Shown here: positions 54,558-64,000 of the stretch, piece after piece
Layout: every line of letters starts with the position of its first letter
How positions within the stretch are numbered: the first letter of the stretch is position 1
Source: Primulina eburnea
Lineage: Eukaryota > Streptophyta > Magnoliopsida > Lamiales > Gesneriaceae
Assembly: GCF_022965805.1 (NCBI RefSeq)
Contig: NC_133114.1
Coordinates: 5,538,261 to 5,602,260, forward strand
Reading direction: 5' to 3'
Length of the DNA: 64,000 nucleotides
The notes under the pieces: generated by a model
Databases searched by the model: none
What the model was told of the DNA's origin: nothing
What the model saw: only the letters and a program-made list of their open reading frames with translations
Position numbers and translations under genes: made by a program

Positions 54558-54568
54558 TATGAGGGGGT
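54558..54568 (+). other. Polypurine tract of Athila A2
   Basis: TATGAGGGGGT directly before the TGATAG start of the 3' LTR. Confidence 0.85.
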
Positions 54569-56070
54569 TGATAGACGTGGTTTTTACATGTTTTATTGAA
54601 TTTGTTTGTGTGTGTTTGCATTGTTCATGCGTTCATTTCATTTACATTTTGTTCACTTTAGAGTAATTATTTGCATTTGAACATGTCTCACTTGTGTGTG
54701 ACAAATTTGCAGGAAAAATGACCATAAAATCAAACATGGAGCAAAGTGCGCAAGTCAAGAAGAAAATGGAAAAAAAAAGCCGGCGCCCGAGCTGTGAAAT
54801 AATACCGCTCGGGCGCGAGAGGTGATCCGAGCTGCAGATTTACAGAAGACTCGGCGCTCGGGCGGTAATATTCCACCCCTCGAGCGTGAGAAATGCTTTC
54901 CAAGAAGTATTTTACAGAAGACTCGGCGCTCGGGCGGTAATTTCTCATCGCCCGAGCGCGATTGCTGCATGTCCCAAGCAAAATTACAGAAGGTGTGGCG
55001 CTCGAGCGGTAATATTCTACCGCCCGAGCGCCACTTATTTTTGGGAAGATTTCTTGTCAGATTACTTACCTTATTTTGAGGAGAGGGACGATATGGAAAG
55101 GTAGAGGGGACACGTTTTGGAGTAATTATTCAGACATATTTCGGAGCCGCCGCAAGCTTGGGAGAGAATTTTGTGCTTGGAGTTGAAGATTCGAAGATTT
55201 CCGAGCGTCGTTCCTCGCATTTTTGTCTAGCCGAGTACTTGTAATCTAGTTTTTATCATTTAAACTTAGTTTTGTTTATTTCTAATATGAATTCGAGTAG
55301 CTAAACTACATTATTTGTTGGGATTTAAGGAGATCCTACCCCAAACTTTGATCTAATTAATTTATATTTCGATTTTTGCGTTATTCTTGATTATACTATT
55401 GTTTTATCGTGTTGTTAGAGCGTAGCTAACTTTAACAATGTTTTTATATTGCGAGTGAGTTCGAGAGAATAACTTGTGATAGGAACGATTAGTATAATCC
55501 GTGGAACTACAATTTACATAGACATATGAAATTAGATACGCGCCGATAGTCATAGTCCTAAGGATCGAAAACTAGGGGATTTCATAAATCGAAATGCAAT
55601 TCACTCTTGATAAATAATTAAAGATATTTAATTACTTCATTGAGTAGAATTAGTTTGGCATAGCTCGAGAGAGTGTGTTCAATTGAATAGGAAATCCTGT
55701 CGAAAGCATATAATCATTATCGAAAGAATTAATTAATTAACGAGGGGTAAGTGAACCGATATTCCCAACAAATTCATTTCTCTTTGAAGTTTAAATCAAC
55801 CATTTTAGATATTCTATTTCATTATTCAATTCTTTAATAATTTTAATTGCATGTTTATTTGATCATAATAGTAATAATCAATTAACCAATTTTCGTTGCT
55901 AAAGATTTAATAACTGAAAGTAATAATTGTCAAACACGGTCTTCAGTTGAACGATACTCGTACCCACGTACATTATACTATTACTTGACATCGTGCACTT
56001 GCGATTAATTTTTGAGCATATAAAACCATATTTTTATTAAGAATTTTACAGTGCAAGTTTTGCTCGACCA
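54569..56070 (+). repeat. 3' LTR of Athila A2 (1502 bp)
   Basis: TGATAGACGTGG ... GCTCGACCA, then TTTAT. Pairs with 36360-37858. Confidence 0.95.
54782..55034. repeat. Array of four GC-rich hairpins in 3' LTR of A2
   Basis: Units at about 54782-54818, 54853-54888, 54923-54960 and 54996-55034, colinear with those in the 5' LTR. Unit 4 here has arms TGGCGCTCGAGCGGTA and TACCGCCCGAGCGCCA. Confidence 0.92.
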
Positions 56071-56878
56071 TTTATAGAATTTTTAGTAGTTTTTCTACTC
56101 ATATGTCTTAAAATGTATTTTTAAGGGTTATTCAAGTTGCGATCGAGTAACGGATACCGATGGCGAAAAACTGGAAATTTTTTTATTAAATAATTATTTT
56201 TAATTATTTAAATATGGTTGATGTTTTTTTTTTCTTTTTATTTTTGAAAATAAGAAGTTTTGAGGTGATTTTAATTGCACTAAGGGGCTTAATGGGCCTA
56301 ATTAACTCTCCTAGTAGGCCTAAGCCTTGTTAGTCTTTTATTAACTATATAATATACAAAACCCTCCCATAACCCACTCAATTCACACGCCCCACACCCC
56401 AACTCACTCAAAACTCTCTCCTTCATGCAACACATGGCACACACATCAAATTTGAAGGAAAAGCATCGAGTTTGCTAGAGATTTTTCAAGCCGTCGATCC
56501 CTCGTCGTTGTTCTTCAATCGTCAACGTATATTCGTGCGTAAAATACGCAAAGGCATGCCATATTCTTCCTTTTACTCATCTATCACACCATAATAATTG
56601 TTTAAACATGTTTTTGCATGAAAAACAAGGGACACTTGGTTATATTTTCGTTTTTGCATGAAGGATGGTTTTTAAATCACTTGTGTTAATACTAAATTAT
56701 GTTTAACATGATCCTAAGGGGCTGCCATGATTAGGTAAGGTTTAAGGGTGGTTTCTACATGTTTTAAAGAGACCTAAGTCACACAAAATATGCTGCACAC
56801 GTACATAACATAAGTTGGAACCAGAAAGTGATGTTGGGTGATCATGGGGCTCGGTTTATGGGATTTATTACTTGGTGT
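56071..56878 (+). repeat. 3' LTR of Tekay element C, second segment
   Basis: Begins with the right TTTAT copy (56071-56075) and continues the LTR colinearly with 28095 to about 28990, apart from the deletion near 56265. It is cut at TTACTTGG by element B2; the 5' LTR continues CTTGGGCTTTGACTAG at that point. The remainder must lie beyond the right window edge. Confidence 0.9.
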
Positions 56879-58218
56879 TGCGTGTTTTCTTGATTGCTCG
56901 CAAGCACACGATGTCAAGTTATAGTAAAATGTAAGTAAAGTATCGTTCCCACGAGGAGTGTAAACTAAAGGTATATCAATGCTTGGAATTAAAATAGTCT
57001 CAACTTTATTTAGAAAAATCAAGAGAGATTTGGTTTGCTTAATCGAATTAATTGAAAACAAAGAATTGATCTAATCACTGAGTTGAGAAATAACAATGAG
57101 AGAAAGTATCTAGAGAAATGATTTCACCAAGTTTACATGATAATTATTTCCAGTTAAATTTATCTTCATGAATTCCAATTATTTAATGGCCAAGAACACT
57201 TAATTATTTTATTCCCCCTTTACCAAGTGACGAATAAATTGTATCAATCAAACCTCGATTCTAATATTCTAATTAAAATCTAAGTTTCATTGATAAATGC
57301 TAACAATGTTCTTACCTAAGCCTTGCTAAAGTTATACGCCTTCCGAACGATATAAACATTCAACGATGTGTCTCTACTCATCTACAATCCTAGTCCCTCT
57401 CCCGAGTTATAGAATTAATCAAACAACACAAAATTTATGGCCAGTAAATTGTAGTAACATAAACACAGAGAATACAATTAAACAAGAGTGGAATTCAATC
57501 AAATAAACAACTGCGTCAAATCATCGTATCAACAAAGTTACGTTAATCTCTAGACTAGAAAATTAGTTCATGACGAATTCTAAATAAAAACAGCACATGT
57601 TCGAAGGCTTAGACATCGAAATACAAGAAAATCTAAAAGCGAAGGAATAGATGACAAATCGAAAGTGTCGTCTACGTCCCCAGATCCATCGTTCTTCGTG
57701 TTTGTGATCGTTCTTCGCAATCTGGATCTTCGTCTCGTGTCCGCGCCTCTCTTCCGTGTGTTTTTCTCTCCAAACGGCGTTTTTTCTCGTGTGTCTCTTT
57801 CCCAAGGCCGATCCTCCCGTTTCTGACCTAATTCGCGGCTTTATATACTTTTCTTGACGCACGGCGCGCACGGTCGCGCGCATCATTTTGGTTGCTAGAT
57901 CATTCTGGTTGCTAGATCGTCTCGTGTCCGCGCCTCCCGGGTTTTCTGTTGCTTATGTGTGCGCGCGGTTGCGCGTGAAGTGGTGAGTGAGCTGCATGTG
58001 TGCGCACGGTAGCGCGTGATGTCACGCGGACGCACGTGCACTTCTGGCCGAGATGTGCTTGCACTGATATGCTTGGTGTGTTTTCTTGCTAATTTTGCAC
58101 TATTTTTCTCACTCCTGCAACGAAAACAAAAACGAACAAGAATGCATAATTTTGTTCGAAAATAACATCATTCAATATGGATTCTTATATAAATTAAGTG
58201 CAAATTTTGCACTTATCA
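56879..58218 (-). repeat. 3' LTR of B2 (1340 bp, full length)
   Basis: Plus-strand TGCGTGTTTTCTTG at 56879 and CACTTATCA at 58218. Reference length for family B. The CpG-rich palindromes (about 57855-58045) are shorter and more diverged than in B1. Confidence 0.9.
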
Positions 58219-58231
58219 AACCCCCCAAACT
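58219..58231 (-). other. Polypurine tract of B2
   Basis: Minus strand AAGTTTGGGGGGT adjoining the LTR start. Confidence 0.85.
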
Positions 58232-60631
58232 TGAACTTTTTCTAGTCCCGAGCAAAATAAAATAAAAGCAAATAATCAAGGGAAAAAAATTTAACACTAA
58301 CGACTATAGTCATGGATATGCAAAAAGTGATATTGACATCCGACTTGCCTAATTTCATGTAATTCACGATTTCCCAAGAGTCACGTGCGTGTGTGATATG
58401 TCAATGTTCATTTGCCCAATCGAATGCTCAAATAAAGTTGTCATACCCATTCGCCTTACAATTTCAAGAAATACTCAGCTCAGTTCGACTCACATTTCAT
58501 TAAAATACAAATTCACATTCACAGATCTCATAGACTTTAACGGTGATTAATTGGCTCAATAAATATTCAACACAAGTATACCAAAAAAATGAAATCACAT
58601 CATGAGATGCTTGCATGCAAATGATTAGAGTCTATACTTGTTAACCATGTTTCTCAAGTATCCATAAGCTTGATCTGAACAACTTTTATCTACTAGTATA
58701 TTGGATAAATGTGACAAGGTTAATAGGTCTTATAGGCTTGTAACGTTAGGCCACGACTCATGGCTACAATAAAAGGTATGGAAATCAAAATTTGAGAGAA
58801 ATAATCGAATCTTCATCATTTTCACTTCCCTTATTTCAATTCACCATCACTTAATTGTTTTCTTCCCAATCGTATCCTCCATTTCCCATATTTTTCTTTC
58901 TTTTTCACCACTTTTGATTCATCGTTTTCATTGTTTTTATTCTTCTTTTCTTTGCTAACTCTTTTTTTTTTTTGCAAATTTAATTTTTCCCCTTTCTTTT
59001 CAAGGAGTACGTGAATCAATTACAACACCAATGATCTTAATTCTCTCAACATTAGGTAGGATAATAAGTGTATAAGCTTATTTTGTAGCTGTTGTAGGAT
59101 ATAAAATAGATACAAGTGGGGGCTACTTGTATGTCATTGACACACACCACTTGAATTTTAGTAGGCTCAAAATGGTACACTAGGGATATTTCATGTTCAG
59201 TTGGTAGGCTCTAAGGCTCAACGGTTCCACAGATCTCCTAAATCATTTCTATGTCACATATTATCTGTATTTCCCCTCGAAAAGTTCTCAAACAAGTTCT
59301 AGATTACCGTCAATCCATTAGTCATCTCATACAAACTAATCACATGCATTTGTTCAACCAAAAATGATATATGAGGTAGGTACAAAAATAAATTTTAAGC
59401 ATCTCAATCAACTCGGAGCTCAAAGGGCTACAATAGACAGTAAACAAAGAACACATGCCCAAAGATATTGCGAAATATTGCCTAAGATCATTTCTATGTT
59501 TGCAAAAGTGTCAATCAATGTCATACAAGAATTACTAAGAATCAGATCTCCATCGTCTATTTAGCATCACAGGCATGCAACTTGTCTCTAAGCATCAATA
59601 GTATCAATAAACACGACAGTGCAAAATAATTGTGACTCTCAAGTTATCATGAACACATATACACTTCAGAACCATAATTCCATTTTCATCATCGGCCACA
59701 CATTTCACTTATCCATGACTCTTCCTGACAATTCTAATAAGCAGTAAATAAAATAAAATAAAAAACTCGACTAGACTCCTACTAAATACGAAACTGTGCA
59801 GACAATAAATGAATTAACAACTCAAACAATCAATACTCAAAGCAATTTGACCCCCAAAAACTTGCAGTATGCATTGTCCTCAATGTATAATTTAGAAGAT
59901 AAATGTGACAACACATACCTCTAGCACGAGTGTCAGAACTCGTCGCTCAAATTTTCTTCCGCAGCATCTTCATCATCATCGTCCATGGGCTGCGGCGGTA
60001 GATCTAGTGTTGGTGGAATTAAAGCTTCGAGGGGGTGAGTGTTTTCAGGGAGAGAATTTTTGCGGGAAAGAAGTGATTTTTGTTGGAGGAGAAAGATGAT
60101 GGATGCGGTGGAGTTTGTGATGAGGGAGATTGGTGTTGTGGAGTAGGGTTTGTAAAGAATGATTGTGTAAGATAATAGATTCGGGTTTTAAAAAGAGGGG
60201 CTGGTACGCGGCGCGCACTGTTGCGCGTGATGTGGCACTGCCCTGCGCGCGCCTTTATTCTTGCTGCAATAATGGAGCGCGCGCGGTTGCGCGTGATGTG
60301 GCGCAGCTGCGCGCGAGGTTCTGGTCTACACTCGATGATTGAGTGCGCGCGGTCGCGCGATAAGTGGCGCGGCTGCGCGCATGCTTCTGTTCCTGCCCAC
60401 TGGTTCTGAGCGCGCAGCTGCGCGAAATGGCGTAGCTGCGCGCATACGTCTGTCCACTTTTTTTTTAAATACCTACAAAAATAAAACAATTGAATCAATA
60501 TTCGAATAATGAAATTAAAATCAACAAATAAAATATTAAAATGAAATAACATAAACAAAACGAATGCATTGTGGGTTGCCTCTCACACAGCGCTTGGTTT
60601 AATGTCGTCAGCCCGACTGTCATCAGTTTAT
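58232..60631 (-). other. 3' non-coding region of B2
   Basis: Colinear with 41002-42872 of B1 over most of its length, plus an extra 500-base block at about 60020-60530 containing CpG-rich palindromes. The 179-codon minus frame at 60558-60019 crosses these palindromes and has no known domain. Confidence 0.6.
60205..60450. repeat. CpG-rich hairpin array in B2 internal region
   Basis: Four or five units of about 40-60 bp, each of the kind GCGCGCGGTTGCGC, a TGATGTG-like loop, then GCGCAGCTGCGCGC (14-bp imperfect arms). Same design as in the B LTRs but outside them. Confidence 0.88.
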
Positions 60632-62540
60632 TCAAGGTGGGTCGTGAAAACTTTTGGATGCCTTGATTTCTACCCTTTGACCTTCAACTTCCATGGTCAA
60701 CTTTCCTCGTTTCACGTCAATGATGGCTCCAACAGTAGCCAATAATGGTCGTCCTAGGATGACGTGAATGTTCTGACTGTTCTCCATGTCAAGTACCACG
60801 AACTCCGCTAAAACCTTCAATTTATCGATCTGAAGTTCAACATCTTCCACAATACCCAACGGTGTCCTGACTGATTTATCTGCCATATGTAAGCTTAGTC
60901 CTGTGGGCTTTATCCAGCTTAATCTCAGTTTCTCGTAGAGAAAATTTGGCATTATATTCACGCTCGCTCCTAAGTCACATATAGATTTTTCCACAAATTT
61001 ACCTCCTATTTCATATGGTACAACAAATTCCCCTGGATCTTACAGTTTCTGGGGAAGATTTATTCGTGTTCCTTCAGAAAATTTTACTTTCCTCCTGATC
61101 TCGGACTCTTTTGGTTGGAGTTGGTTTTTCATCCCTGAAAATTCTGGGTTTAACCTCTTTCTCTTCTCTGTTTACCACTCCAATCTCTTTGTGCTGCATA
61201 AAAATGGCATTCATCTTTCTCAGATTTGGGTCTACAATCTTTTGTACTGCGCCTGACGGTTGGGACGTGAGTTGCTTCGTTATCTGCCCCACTTGCAACT
61301 CAAGGATTTTCAAAGAAGCACCAATATTCGCCATGTGTGTCTCTATGTTGTCAAGCCTAGACTCCGTCCTAGCCATCCTCTTGCCAGATTCAGAAACGAA
61401 TGTCCCAACTAAATCCTCAAATGACGGCTTCCCTTATCCATTTGATGTATTGAACCCGGTGGAGGATTCAACACATTATTATTATTTGCGTATCAAAAAT
61501 TTTTATGGTTTCTCAAACTAGGATGATAAGTGTTTGGGAGAGGGTTACCTTGATATCCTCCATAGCCTCCAAAATTCTTGTTGTTGATGTATTGCACTTC
61601 TTCAGAAATTTGCGATTCTTCAACAACAAACAATGGTCCCTCAGTGTTTGATTTACTCACTTTATTCATGGTTGTTATATGTGTAGTTAATGCTGATACT
61701 TGCGCAGTGAGTGATGTGATAGGATCCACAGCATAAACTCCAGCAGTCTTCTGTACTCCTTACCTCTCAGACGGCCATTGGTAGCTATTAATAGTCATCT
61801 GCTCAAGCAAGTCGTAGGCTTGAGCAGGAGATTTGGCAAAGATCGTGCCACCTGCCGCTGCATCCACTGTTGTCCGTGTCTGACCATTCAACCCATTATA
61901 GAAAAGCTCAATCTGTACCCAGTCTTCAAAACCATGATTCGGGCACCTCCGCAACAACTCCTTGTACCTTTCCCACGCCTCATAGAGCTGCTCAAAGTCA
62001 GTTTGCCTGAAATTACTGATCTCAATCTTCAGTTGCGCAGACTTTGCAGGGGGTAAATATTTAGAAAGAAATTTTGTCGCCAGCTTCTGCCATGTTGTGA
62101 TACTTCCCAAGGGAAGCGATTGGAGCCATCCTCTTGCCTGGTCCCTGAGAGAAAAGAAACAAGCGCAATCTAATAATATCATCAGAAACATTATTGATTT
62201 TTACCGTATTCGTGATCTCCAGGAATGTCCTTAAATGAACATGAGGATCAGAAGTGGCAGTTCCAGAAAACTGGTTTTGCTGAACCATATTGATCAGAGC
62301 AGGCTTCAACTCGAAATTATTAGCGTTGATGGTCCCTCTTGCAATACCAGAGTAATGATTGTTGATCACTGGTCGGAAGTGATCTCTGATAAGTATAGCC
62401 TCTGGCGTGTTTTGTCTGTCATTCTCTTTGTGTTTAGCCATTGAATTGATCAAGTCTCTTCTTGATTTTCTTAATCTTCTCGCAGTTCTTTCGATCTCCG
62501 GATAAAAAATAAGCAAGTCAGGGTTTTGCAATCTTAGCAT
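60632..62540 (-). pseudogene. B2 gag-protease ORF
   Basis: Minus strand. Starts MLRLQNPDLLIFYPEIERTA; gag core TINANNFELKPALINMVQQN and TFLEITNTVKINNVSDDIIR, a frameshift near 62130, then GSITTWQKLATKFLSKYLPP, IELFYNGLNGQTRTTVDAAA and SPAQAYDLLEQMTINSYQWP. A stop near 61760 and a frameshift near 61460. In-frame TAA at 61436-61434 (after SNG, before GKPSFEDLV), at the position found in B1. Protease at 60994-60632: SICDLGASVNIMPNFLYEKL, ILGRPLLATVGAIIDVKRGK, ending SFHDPP and a stop. The segment between gag and protease is shorter than in B1, by roughly 130 codons. It ends at the same point as B1, without RT. Confidence 0.85.
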
Positions 62541-62657
62541 GCACTGTCAAGTAGAAAAAATGAAAAACTCAATCAGTACAAAATAAAAAATAAAAATCTC
62601 AAAATTAAAATTTAGACTAATTGGTAACAATACTGATATAAATTCAAATTTTGACAC

Positions 62658-62676
62658 TCCCCGGCAACTGACGCCA
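62658..62676 (-). other. Primer-binding site, tRNA-Asp type with one extra base (B2)
   Basis: Minus strand TGGCGTCAGTTGCCGGGGA: the Athila PBS with a one-base insertion and a change beside it. Confidence 0.8.
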
Positions 62677-62685
62677 AAAACCTGT

Positions 62686-62903
62686 TGCGTGTTTTCTTGA
62701 ATGCTCGCAAGCGCACAATGTCAAGTTATAGTAAAATGTAAGTAGAGTATCGTTCCCACGAAGAGTGTAAACTAAAGGTATATCAATGCTTGGAATTAAA
62801 ATAGTCTCAACTTTATTTAGAAAAATCAAGAGAGATTTGGTTTGCTTAATCGAATTAATTGAAAACAAAGAATTAATCTAATCACTGAGTTGAGAAATAA
62901 CAA
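62686..62903 (-). repeat. 5' LTR of B2, 218-base remnant next to the insertion
   Basis: Matches 56879-57096 closely, then stops matching at ATAACAATGA where the Sirevirus-like LTR begins. Confidence 0.88.
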
Positions 62904-63859
62904 TGAAAGGATCAGTTAAACTAATAAAGAGTGTTTAAAGGGGGAGGTTGAATAAACACTTCTCAAATTTAAGTATTCTTTGACAATATGAGTTCAGTTA
63001 TGTTACAAATTGAAACTAAATATCCCGTCGGTCAATGATAATCAGTTAAACTGAACAAAACAGTTGCGGAAAATAAACTTACTGAAAGATAGAGTATCTA
63101 ACTGAAAATAATGACGGAATTAAAGATAACACAATTTGTTTCTGGATGTTCTAAGACTTGAATAACTCCTACGTCACTCCTTCTATCACGAAGATAGGAT
63201 ATCCACTAAAAGACTTTGATCAAATACAAGATATTGCACTGACCCACTTCAGTTTGGACTTATCACTTTGCCACAACTGAAACTCTTAGTATATAACATT
63301 TTTACAGATGGTAACTGATGTTAGCACGACTTAGAAAATCTATCAAAGATTACAAAGTTCTATTTAAGCTCGAGAATGTAGCCTTGAATGCTACTGATAA
63401 AACTAGTAAGCGAGAGCTTTTGGCTTTTGAGTATGAGTAGATATTTTAGCAGCGTAACAGCAAGTAGAATGAGATAGCTAAGATCAGTTGTTGTTTCTTC
63501 GGCTGCTATCTTCGATTATTTATAGGCTTCTCTCTCAACTGGTAACATTAAAGGATATTTGAATATTCTAACCGTTGATTGCCACGTCGATATACTCTGA
63601 CAGTCGTACACCGCTTTTCTGAAATGCGGCGTTCCACTACCAGTTGCAGGTAGTTGTACTATTTGTCGGTTGTCGCTTTCAACTGATGACGTGTACAACT
63701 GAGAGATCAGCTAGTAAAGAATCAGTTGACGAGAATGAACTTCAGTTGCATCGATCAGTTAACTAAATTCAGCTGATGACGTGTTCAGTTGACGATCAGT
63801 TCAGTTGGTTTCAGTGTTGGTTCATCTTTTGTCAAAACACTGGAATTAAGTTTTCAACA
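62904..63859 (-). repeat. 3' LTR of element D (about 956 bp)
   Basis: Minus strand TGTTGAAAACTTAATTCC to GTTTAACTGATCCTTTCA. Same general design as the LTR at 4562 (TGTT start, CTCTTTA..GATCC end) but a different family. Many CAGTTGA/TCAACTG words recur at 63660-63810. The left end is inferred from loss of match to B2. Confidence 0.65.
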
Positions 63860-64000
63860 ATTTCCCCCTTTATGGTGTTTGACAAAACTAGAGTAAAATA
63901 TAACTGAATAAATGAACTCATAGTAGATAAAATAAGAAGTAGATTCAACTGAGCTCATGTTCTTCACAAATACAAGAATTTAAGATTTCTTCTGCTGTTC
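62904..64000 (-). mobile_element. Sirevirus-like Ty1/copia element D, 3' end
   Basis: Minus strand. 3' LTR 63859 to 62904, preceded by a purine tract (minus-strand CATAAAGGGGGAAAT, 63874-63860) and TTTTGTCAAACACC, the Sirevirus-type PPT context. Internal sequence continues to the right edge with no recognisable gene. Inserted in the 5' LTR of B2; the five bases left of it are AACAA. Confidence 0.65.

Larger units (their letters stand above)
36360..56070 (+). mobile_element. Athila-type Ty3/gypsy element A2, end to end, with nested insertions
   Basis: 19,711 bp from LTR start to LTR end with matching 5-bp target sites. Own parts: 5' LTR (36360-37858), PBS (37865-37882), gag and protease start (37981 to about 39971), pol (47087-50107), third ORF (50673-51809), PPT (54558-54568), 3' LTR (54569-56070). 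Foreign parts: element B1 (about 39974-47086) and an LTR fragment (about 52060-53655). Without these it is about 11 kb, normal for Athila. The tRNA-Asp PBS, 1.5-kb LTRs and a third ORF after integrase all fit the lineage. Confidence 0.93.
56879..62903 (-). mobile_element. Athila-related element B2, minus strand, gag-protease only
   Basis: Minus-strand order: 5' LTR (starts beyond the insertion at 62904; 62903-62686 present), PBS (62676-62658), gag-protease (62540 to 60632), 3' region, PPT (58231-58219), 3' LTR (58218 to 56879). Same structure as B1: no RT or integrase. Inserted in the Tekay 3' LTR. Its own 5' LTR is split by the Sirevirus-like element at 62904. Confidence 0.88.

Noticed and set aside
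54569..56070. Interpretation of this LTR as a solo LTR
   Set aside because: A PPT lies directly upstream and the TTTAT target site pairs with the LTR at 36360, so it is the 3' LTR of A2.

Overview
The window is plant nuclear DNA. It has one intact host gene with plant-type GT-AG introns, plant LTR-retrotransposon lineages (Athila, Tat, Tekay/Del, Sirevirus-like Ty1/copia), a PIF/Harbinger DNA transposon, and short AT-rich spacers. There is no operon structure, tRNA, rRNA or CRISPR. A Lamiales source (possibly Gesneriaceae) is an inference from remembered similarity of several repeats and was not tested.

Layout. 1-1823: 5' end of a minus-strand Athila element (gag N-terminus, tRNA-Asp-type PBS, LTR), inserted in a Sirevirus-like element whose broken ORF and 3' LTR run to 5867. 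5868-15800: AT-rich DNA with four copies of a GAGACGGTCTC-ended MITE-like repeat and a degenerate PIF/Harbinger transposon (about 8680-11810). 15861-18245: the only gene that looks functional, a three-exon Nodulin-like/NFD4-like MFS transporter of 535 aa. About 18800-27540: a decayed Tat-lineage Ty3/gypsy element with an archaeal-type RNase H, a 3' minisatellite and an antisense extra ORF. 27561-27857: a Ty1/copia scrap. From 27984 to the right edge: one nest of elements.

The nest. A Tekay/Del chromovirus (5' LTR at 27984, chromodomain at about 36060-36190) is split in its 3' LTR at 36354/56071 by a 19.7-kb Athila element (36360-56070; LTRs 1499 and 1502 bp; TSD TTTAT on both sides). That Athila holds a minus-strand gag-protease-only element (B1, about 39974-47086) and an unrelated LTR fragment (about 52060-53655). 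The Tekay 3' LTR is split again at 56878/56879 by a second gag-protease-only element (B2), whose own 5' LTR is interrupted at about 62904 by a Sirevirus-like element that leaves the window.

Most interesting pattern. At least four unrelated retrotransposon families here carry arrays of short hairpins with unrelated sequences: 36-bp GCGCTCG/CGAGCGC hairpins in Athila LTRs and other places, CpG-rich hairpins in the B elements, covarying 6-bp-stem/7-nt-loop hairpins in the Tat 3' minisatellite, and small palindromes in a 30-bp repeat of the Tekay LTR. Nearly all retrotransposon reading frames are broken, so these elements are fossils; the transporter is the only gene likely to serve the plant.
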